From the NCBI GenBank assembly GCA_014377905.1, contig JACMOQ010000385.1, positions 1-10,443 on the forward strand: a DNA stretch of 10,443 nucleotides, written 5' to 3'. Positions 6,272-10,443 of the stretch are shown piece after piece. A model generated the notes under the pieces. The model was not told where the DNA came from and did no database searches. It saw only the letters and a program-made list of their open reading frames with translations. This DNA comes from Acetobacteraceae bacterium (GTDB lineage Bacteria; Pseudomonadota; Alphaproteobacteria; Acetobacterales; Acetobacteraceae). The translations under genes were made by a program, and so were the position numbers. Position 1 is the first letter of the stretch, and each line of letters starts with the position of its first letter.

Positions 6272-7338
6272 TGACGACACCCAAGGCGCGCGCGGCTGCG
6301 TTCTGCGCGCGCTTTGGACTGCGGCTGCCGATTGTGATGGCGCCGATGGCCGGTGCCTCGCCAGCGTCACTTGCGATCGCGGTGGCCAATGCCGGCGGAA
6401 TGGGGGCAGGGGGTGTTCTGACCATGCAGCCCGCAGCGATCGCCGCCTGGAGCGCTGAGTTTCGCGCCGGCAGCAATGGCGCGTTTCAACTTAATACTTG
6501 GGTCTCCGATCCTGCGCCGCTGCGCGATGCGGCGCATGAAGCGCGGTTGCGGGCGTTTCTCGGCCAGTTCGGACCCGATGTCCCCGCCGATGCGGGGGAC
6601 GCCGCGCTGGTTGATTTTGAGGCCCAATGCGCGGCCATGCTGGCTGCAAGACCCGCGGTTATATCATCCATCATGGGGCTTTATCCGCCTGAATTTGTCG
6701 CGGCCATGCGGGCCGATGGCATCGCCTGGTTCGCCAACGTAACCACTGTTGCCGAAGCGTGCGCCGCTGAATCCGCGGGTGCCGATGCGGTGGTGGCCCA
6801 AGGCGCCGAGGCCGGTGGCCATCGCGGGGCGTTTATTGCGGGTGACGCTGAACGTGCCGCAGTCGGGTTGTTCGCCTTGCTGCCGGCGGTGGTCGATGCG
6901 GTTAAAATTCCGGTCGTCGCGACTGGCGGGGTCGCCGATGCGCGCGGCATCGCGGCAGCCCTGATGCTTGGCGCCAGCGCGGTGCAAATCGGCACCGGAT
7001 TGCTGCGCACGCCGGAAGCCAAGCTGTCCCCAGCTTGGGCAGCAGCCCTTGCCGCCACCCGGCCTGAGGACACCATGATTACCCGCGCCTTCAGTGGCCG
7101 GGCCGGACGCGGCATTGCCACCGCCTATGCACGCGCCGCGACGGTCGGCCCGGCCCCAGCGCCGTACCCGGTGCAACGCGGACTGACGACCGCGATGCGC
7201 GAGGCGGCGGCAAAGGCCGGCGATGTGCAACACATGCAGGCCTGGGCCGGGCAATCCGCCGCGATGGCGCGCGCCGAACCCGCTGGCGATCTGCTGCGCG
7301 ATTTATGGGCCAAGGCCTCTGCTCTTTTGGGAGACTGA
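6271..7338 (+). CDS. Nitronate monooxygenase-like FMN protein (2-nitropropane dioxygenase family)
   Basis: This 355-residue FMN-dependent TIM barrel resembles class I nitronate monooxygenase, which oxidises alkyl nitronates; the superfamily also contains FabK-type enoyl reductases and NADH:quinone reductases. Visible motifs are LPIVMAPMAGAS (19-30), AQGAEAGGHRG with the presumed catalytic His184 (176-186), VVATGGVADARG (215-226) and QIGTGLLRTPEA (239-250) for phosphate binding. TRAFSGRAGRGIAT (271-284) and the C-terminal MQAWAGQSA (322-330) mark class I members. The start ATG overlaps the MaoC stop by one base, and the deacylase gene follows after one base, so it is firmly inside the operon. 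In this setting a role on nitronates is not obvious. It might detoxify a nitronate, or reduce or oxidise an intermediate of the CoA pathway. Family assignment is confident, reaction is not. Confidence 0.92.
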   Translation: MTTPKARAAAFCARFGLRLPIVMAPMAGASPASLAIAVANAGGMGAGGVLTMQPAAIAAWSAEFRAGSNGAFQLNTWVSDPAPLRDAAHEARLRAFLGQFGPDVPADAGDAALVDFEAQCAAMLAARPAVISSIMGLYPPEFVAAMRADGIAWFANVTTVAEACAAESAGADAVVAQGAEAGGHRGAFIAGDAERAAVGLFALLPAVVDAVKIPVVATGGVADARGIAAALMLGASAVQIGTGLLRTPEAKLSPAWAAALAATRPEDTMITRAFSGRAGRGIATAYARAATVGPAPAPYPVQRGLTTAMREAAAKAGDVQHMQAWAGQSAAMARAEPAGDLLRDLWAKASALLGD

Positions 7339-7339
7339 C

Positions 7340-8629
7340 ATGACCGCTCTGCTGCCGATTGACCCTGGTGCCCATCGCGCCATCCTCGCCGCCGTCGATA
7401 CGCTGCGCGCCGATAACGAGGCTACCCTCGCCCAGCTGGTGCGGCATAAATCGCTGCTTGGCCATGAACAATCCTGCCTTGCCGATATGGAAATCCTTTA
7501 TCGCGAGCTTGGCCTCGACACGCGCCGGATCGTCATCGATCCGGCGGCGCTGCACGACCATCCAGGCTGGTCTCCGCCGCTGATCCCCTATGCCGGGCGC
7601 GATCCGGTGGTGGGTCTGCACCGCCCACGTGAAGCCAAGGGCCGCAGCCTTATGCTGCAAGGCCATATCGATGTGGTGCCGGAAGGGGCGGCCGATCTGT
7701 GGACCACGCCACCGTTCGAGCCCGATATTCGCGGTGGCCGGATGTATGGCCGGGGGGCGGCCGATATGAAAGCCGGCGTTGTGTCGGTGATGACCGCTTT
7801 ACGGGCGCTGCGGATTGCCGGGCTGCAACCGGCGGCCGAGCTTACCCTTGCTGCTGTCATTGAAGAAGAATGCACTGGCAATGGCGCGCTTGCGGTGATG
7901 CAAGCCCTGCCAGCCCCGGCTGCCTGCCTGATCCCCGAGCCCGGGCCGGCATTGCTGGTGGCCGAGGTGGGCGTGGTGTGGGCCTGGATCACTGTCACCG
8001 GCCGACCCGCCCATGTCAGCGAAATGCAGGAAGGGGTGAATGCGATCGAAGCCGCCGGGATCGTGGCTGCCGCATTCAAGCCCTATGAGGCTGAAATGAA
8101 CCGCGCCGAACGCCGGCATTTCGCCTTTGCCGGGCATAACCATCCGATCAACATCAATCTCGGCACCATCGAGGGTGGCGAGTGGAACTCGTCGGTCCCC
8201 ACCCGCGCCCGTATTGGTATGCGGGTCGGCGTGATGCCGGGGTATTCGAGCAAGCTGGTCGCGGCAGATATCCGCCGGCTGGTGAACGAGGTTGCCGCCG
8301 ATCCGCGCCTGCGGGGAACCACGGTCAAGCTCGAATTCAAAGGCTTCATGGCCGATGGCTGCGTGTTTCCGGCCGATCAGCACATCAGCCGCGCCATCGA
8401 CCATATCCATACGGAACTGTCGGGAACCGCGCTGCGGCCCTACGCCGGGACCGGTCTGACGGACGCCCGCCATTACGTGCTTTACCAGGGTACCGAAGCC
8501 ACCTGTTATGGACCGTCGGGCGACAACATCCATGCGATCGATGAAAGTGTTGATCTGCAATCGCTCCACGATGTCACTAAAACAATTGCGCTGCTGATCG
8601 CCGGCTGGTGTGGCACGGAGCGGATTTGA
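7340..8629 (+). CDS. M20 family metallohydrolase (ArgE/DapE-type deacylase)
   Basis: This 429-residue di-zinc hydrolase of the M20 family (ArgE/DapE-type) would cleave an N-acyl amino acid or similar amide in the cytoplasm. All expected ligands are visible: His109 in LQGHIDVVPEG (with Asp111), bridging Asp142 in YGRGAADMKAG, the base/ligand pair in IEEECTGNG (Glu175-Glu177), Glu200 in IPEPG, and His398 in GDNIHAIDESV. The lid/dimerisation domain lies at about 205-325 with GRPAHVSEMQEGVNAIEAA. The frame is open upstream inside the preceding gene. I chose the ATG at 7340 because GGGAG (7329-7333) lies 6 nt before it and only one base separates it from the nitronate monooxygenase stop. Length fits the larger members annotated as ArgE/DapE deacylase. 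The true substrate is unknown, since no arginine or lysine biosynthesis gene is nearby. Confidence 0.94.
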   Translation: MTALLPIDPGAHRAILAAVDTLRADNEATLAQLVRHKSLLGHEQSCLADMEILYRELGLDTRRIVIDPAALHDHPGWSPPLIPYAGRDPVVGLHRPREAKGRSLMLQGHIDVVPEGAADLWTTPPFEPDIRGGRMYGRGAADMKAGVVSVMTALRALRIAGLQPAAELTLAAVIEEECTGNGALAVMQALPAPAACLIPEPGPALLVAEVGVVWAWITVTGRPAHVSEMQEGVNAIEAAGIVAAAFKPYEAEMNRAERRHFAFAGHNHPININLGTIEGGEWNSSVPTRARIGMRVGVMPGYSSKLVAADIRRLVNEVAADPRLRGTTVKLEFKGFMADGCVFPADQHISRAIDHIHTELSGTALRPYAGTGLTDARHYVLYQGTEATCYGPSGDNIHAIDESVDLQSLHDVTKTIALLIAGWCGTERI

Positions 8630-8645
8630 CAGCCGTGCGCGGCTG
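8630..8645 (+). terminator. Short GC hairpin after the deacylase stop
   Basis: A perfect 6-bp inverted repeat CAGCCG-TGCG-CGGCTG begins right after the TGA of the deacylase gene. It is followed by GTAAAAGC rather than a T-run, so it does not meet the usual picture of an intrinsic terminator. It could weaken read-through into, or translation of, the small gene downstream. Confidence 0.3.
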
Positions 8646-8664
8646 GTAAAAGCTGCGACCCGGC

Positions 8665-8949
8665 ATGAGTGAAGTCATCAAGCTCCAGCGTCCCGCCGAT
8701 GATACGATGTGGGCTGTCATGGCCACCATCGGACGCATCAACCGTGTGGCGGAGATCTACCCGACCCGAGTGGCGGCGTTGGCCGACCGCAGTTGGCGTG
8801 AACAACAGGTTCGCAGCTACGCCAGCTTCCTGTCCAGTTGCGAACAGCCCGCGCCGCGCTACAGCGTAGCGCCGATGCGTCGGGCCGAATTGCCGCGGGG
8901 CTGGAAACCGCTGCCAGCATTGGGGTTTTTGCGGGGGCAGTTTGTGTGA
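8665..8949 (+). CDS. Small hypothetical protein
   Basis: A 94-codon frame with high-GC third positions like its neighbours encodes a protein I do not recognise. The N-terminal two thirds look helical (IKLQRPADDTMWAVMATIGR at 5-24, then ADRSWREQQVRSYASFLSS at about 40-58). The tail is rich in Pro, Arg and Trp (SVAPMRRAELPRGWKPLPAL, about 67-86). There is no signal peptide and no membrane segment. No good ribosome site precedes the ATG at 8665. It lies 35 bp after the deacylase gene and ends one base before the 53-bp palindrome. It might be a genuine small protein or a decayed fragment; codon choice favours a real gene. Confidence 0.5.
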   Translation: MSEVIKLQRPADDTMWAVMATIGRINRVAEIYPTRVAALADRSWREQQVRSYASFLSSCEQPAPRYSVAPMRRAELPRGWKPLPALGFLRGQFV

Positions 8950-8950
8950 C

Positions 8951-9003
8951 TAATACCAAGCGCCGTTAACCCATCCCTCATGGGTCAACGGCGCTTGGTA
9001 TAA
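8951..9003. repeat. 53-bp near-perfect palindrome (REP-like element or hairpin)
   Basis: Two 24-nt arms (8951-8974 and 8980-9003) are inverted copies with 22 of 24 positions matching, around the 5-nt loop CCCTC. The arm core is ACCAAGCGCCGTT followed by (A/G)ACCCAT. The outer ends are A/T-rich (TAATACC and GGTATAA). It starts one base after the stop of the small gene and ends about 56 bp before the dioxygenase gene. As RNA it would form a very stable stem and could stop transcription or protect 3' ends, though no T-run follows. A related half-arm at 421-440 suggests that it belongs to a dispersed repeat family rather than being a single-use terminator. Confidence 0.8.
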
Positions 9004-9006
9004 GGA

Positions 9007-9034
9007 TTGACGGCGGGACGGTCTGGGTTAGGCT
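9007..9034 (+). promoter_or_regulatory. Possible promoter of the phytanoyl-CoA dioxygenase-like gene
   Basis: TTGACG (9007-9012, 5 of 6 to the -35 consensus) is followed after 16 bp by TAGGCT (9029-9034, only 3 of 6 to TATAAT). The -10 part overlaps the left arm of the inverted repeat at 9026-9046, which would let a regulator block the promoter. The -35 match is good and the -10 is poor. Confidence 0.25.
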
Positions 9035-9046
9035 GAAATCCTAACC
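9026..9046 (+). promoter_or_regulatory. Perfect inverted repeat, candidate operator or leader hairpin
   Basis: GGTTAGG and CCTAACC form 7-bp perfect arms around a 7-nt spacer (CTGAAAT). The element ends exactly where the GAGG ribosome site (9047-9050) of the dioxygenase gene begins. A spacer of this size fits a dimeric regulator site overlapping the transcription start. As RNA it would place a stem directly against the ribosome site and could limit translation. It is distinct from the nearby 53-bp palindrome. Confidence 0.45.
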
Positions 9047-9059
9047 GAGGATGTCAGCC

Positions 9060-9935
9060 ATGGACGCTGTTCCCATCCAAACCCGCCTCACCGGCGCGGA
9101 AATCACCCAATACCGCCGCGACGGCTATGTTGTGGTGCGCAACCTGCTCGGCCCGGCCAGTATCGCCGCCTGTAAATGCGCGCTGACTGATCTTGCCACG
9201 GGCGCGCGGCCGTCGGTGCAAACCAGCCTGATGTATGAAACCGGGGTCGATGCGGCCCGTCTGGCGCCGGCGGAGCGCGAATTTGCCATTCGCAAATACA
9301 TGGATTTCTGTGCCGATGCGCCAAGTTTGCAGGCCGCCGCATTCAGTGCCCGGCTGCATGGCGTGCTTGACCAGTTGCTGGGCGAGGGGCGGGTCCTGTT
9401 CCAGGAAATGGCGCTGGTCAAACCGCCGCGCATTGGCAGCGCGAAACCCTGGCACCAGGACGCCGCCTATTTCCGTATCAAGGACCCTGGGCTGGTGGTC
9501 GGCGTGTGGATCGCGCTTGACGAAGCGCTGCGCGCCAATGGCTGCATGGAGGTCATCCCCGGCAGCCACCTCAATGGCGGGGTGCCGCATGTCCATGAGA
9601 ACGACTTCAATCTGTGCCAGATCACCCCCGACAAGATCGATTTGGCAAAACGGCTGCCGATCGAAATGCAGGCGGGAGACGCGCTGATTTTCCACGGCAT
9701 GATCCAGCACTACACCGCGCCGAATAATTCCAATCTGCGCCGCCGCGCGATCCAGTTCCATTACCATCAGCTTGGCGCGGTCTGGGGCACGGTGGAAGAT
9801 CACCAGAAATTCTTCCATGACGCGCACGGCAATTATGCTGGCTGCACGGTGGCGCATGCCGATTTGCCGGGCGGAAATTACGCCTATCGCGAAGGGCTGC
9901 CGCGCGAGATTGTGACGACCGACACCAGCGCCTAA
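9060..9935 (+). CDS. Phytanoyl-CoA dioxygenase (PhyH) family Fe(II)/2-oxoglutarate oxygenase
   Basis: This 291-residue non-haem iron oxygenase of the PhyH family (PF05721) would hydroxylate a carboxylic acid, CoA ester or small natural product using 2-oxoglutarate and oxygen. The iron triad is visible: His132 and Asp134 in WHQDAAYF, and His217 in HGMIQHYTAPN. Arg228 lies 11 residues after the distal His, the spacing of the 2-oxoglutarate-binding arginine in human PhyH. GCMEVIPGSH (161-170) is a standard family motif. I chose the ATG at 9060, since GAGG (9047-9050) lies 9 nt before it. An in-frame ATG at 9051 directly abuts that ribosome site and would add only three residues. The gene stands alone behind its own control region, and its stop overlaps the convergent AllA-like stop by two bases. 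Family and active site are clear; the substrate is not. Confidence 0.93.
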   Translation: MDAVPIQTRLTGAEITQYRRDGYVVVRNLLGPASIAACKCALTDLATGARPSVQTSLMYETGVDAARLAPAEREFAIRKYMDFCADAPSLQAAAFSARLHGVLDQLLGEGRVLFQEMALVKPPRIGSAKPWHQDAAYFRIKDPGLVVGVWIALDEALRANGCMEVIPGSHLNGGVPHVHENDFNLCQITPDKIDLAKRLPIEMQAGDALIFHGMIQHYTAPNNSNLRRRAIQFHYHQLGAVWGTVEDHQKFFHDAHGNYAGCTVAHADLPGGNYAYREGLPREIVTTDTSA

Positions 9936-10399
9936 CCGATTATGTCCACTGGCGACACCGGGCGAAACTCGGTGTCGTCGGCGCTGCCGTCCTCGTGCAC
10001 CAGCATCGCCATCGCCCCCGTCACACCGAGCGTGGTCATGCCGGTATGCCAAACCCCGACATGGTAGCTGAAGCCGACATCGCCTGGCACCAGAAACGCG
10101 CGTGCCGCGTCCAGGTCAGGGCCGTCATCCCCGCCGGGTGCGACCAGCAGCACTGCCTCCACGCCACAAAGCGGGATGAACGCCTGGGTGGAAAACCGGT
10201 GCCGCTCCATCACCGCAATCCGTAACGGAAGGTCGGTCGCCGGCGGGTGCACCATGGCGAGATTGGCGCTTGCATGGGTGCGCGAATTCTCCACCGGGGC
10301 GCTGAAATTCACCCGCGCCACACCGGGTGGAATGGTGACCAGCACGCCGAACGGCGCAAAGGCTTCGGCCGAAATCGGCGCGAGCCGAACCTGCCTCAT
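9932..10399 (-). CDS. Ureidoglycolate lyase (AllA)-like protein
   Basis: This 155-residue cupin-fold protein resembles the ureidoglycolate lyase family (PF04115). That enzyme splits ureidoglycolate into glyoxylate and urea in allantoin breakdown. Family marks are MERHRFSTQAFIPL (64-77; usual form ERHP..SQAFIPL) and VGFSYHVGVWHTGM (108-121; usual form Y..GVWHHPL), plus the N-terminal LAPISAEAFAPFGVL (6-20). In the second motif the residue after Trp-His is Thr rather than the usual His, so function may have shifted. No other allantoin or purine gene is visible. The stop codon lies within the convergent dioxygenase stop, and the start ATG overlaps the TGA of the upstream partial gene (ATGA), so it is the second or later gene of a minus-strand operon. 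Family call is good, physiological role is uncertain. Confidence 0.85.
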   Translation of the reverse strand: MRQVRLAPISAEAFAPFGVLVTIPPGVARVNFSAPVENSRTHASANLAMVHPPATDLPLRIAVMERHRFSTQAFIPLCGVEAVLLVAPGGDDGPDLDAARAFLVPGDVGFSYHVGVWHTGMTTLGVTGAMAMLVHEDGSADDTEFRPVSPVDIIG

Positions 10400-10443
10400 G
10401 CGCCCTTCGGCACCGCATAGGGTGAGCGTGCGCGCTTGAGGAA
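10396..10443 (-). CDS. C-terminal end of an unknown protein, cut by the window edge
   Basis: The minus strand entering from the right edge reads 15 sense codons (ending SPYAVPKGA) and a TGA at 10396-10398. The TGA overlaps the ATG of the AllA-like gene in the classic ATGA arrangement, which is the main evidence that this is the end of a translationally coupled upstream gene. Too little is present to name a family. Confidence 0.5.
   Translation of the reverse strand, partial: FLKRARSPYAVPKGA

Noticed and set aside
7223..7339. In-frame extension of the M20 deacylase gene upstream of 7340
   Set aside because: It lies entirely within the nitronate monooxygenase gene; the ATG at 7340 has a proper ribosome site and the usual family N-terminus.
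9054..10052. Long minus-strand open frame (332 codons) opposite the dioxygenase gene
   Set aside because: It is rich in His, Arg, Gly and Ala and matches nothing. It mirrors the high-GC codon pattern of the plus-strand PhyH gene, which has a complete active site.
1..10443. CRISPR array, tRNA, rRNA, insertion sequence, prophage or toxin-antitoxin system
   Set aside because: No regularly spaced direct repeats, cloverleaf-like segments, transposase motifs or small toxin-antitoxin gene pairs were seen; apart from the palindromic repeat, the window is ordinary metabolic coding DNA.

Overview
The window looks like chromosomal DNA of a GC-rich alphaproteobacterium, most probably a sphingomonad (Sphingomonadales). 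This is inferred from the high-GC third positions, the families present and the style of the short palindromic repeat; no rRNA, tRNA or marker gene confirms it. The DNA is tightly packed with metabolic genes. I see no transporter, regulator, transposase, phage gene, CRISPR array or RNA gene. No gene-free stretch reaches 300 bases; the longest gaps are 139 bp (2836-2974), 115 bp (5239-5353) and 110 bp (8950-9059).

Layout. At the left edge is an unrecognised, truncated minus-strand gene (1-414), with a degenerate half-copy of a palindromic repeat just upstream (421-440). A minus-strand pair of acyl-CoA dehydrogenase genes follows (large subunit 1645-2835, then small subunit 494-1633). Divergent from it runs a plus-strand pair: a cyclase-family hydrolase of the kynurenine-formamidase/isatin-hydrolase type (2975-3763) and a DinB-like metalloprotein (3768-4331). 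A minus-strand alpha/beta hydrolase (4354-5238) is convergent to DinB and divergent from a tight plus-strand operon. That operon holds two MaoC-type hydratase subunits (5354-5836, 5849-6271), a nitronate monooxygenase-like flavoprotein (6271-7338) and an M20/ArgE-DapE-type deacylase (7340-8629). A small orphan gene (8665-8949), a 53-bp near-perfect palindrome (8951-9003) and a phytanoyl-CoA dioxygenase-family gene (9060-9935) come next. The right end carries minus-strand genes: an AllA/ureidoglycolate-lyase-like protein (9932-10399), preceded by the last 15 codons of an unknown gene (10396-10443).

How the genes may work together. The acyl-CoA dehydrogenase and enoyl-CoA hydratase steps of a beta-oxidation-like route are both encoded as two-gene enzymes. 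In each pair one subunit keeps the catalytic residues and the other has lost them. This arrangement is known from actinobacterial cholesterol side-chain degradation (ChsE1-ChsE2 and ChsH1-ChsH2), where it accommodates bulky substrates. The hydroxylase of the PhyH family, two hydrolases of the alpha/beta and cyclase families, and several C-N-bond-type enzymes (M20 deacylase, AllA-like, formamidase-like cyclase) suggest a dispersed catabolic island for a bulky, possibly cyclic or nitrogen-containing acid. The substrate cannot be read from the sequence, and one shared pathway is an inference from proximity.
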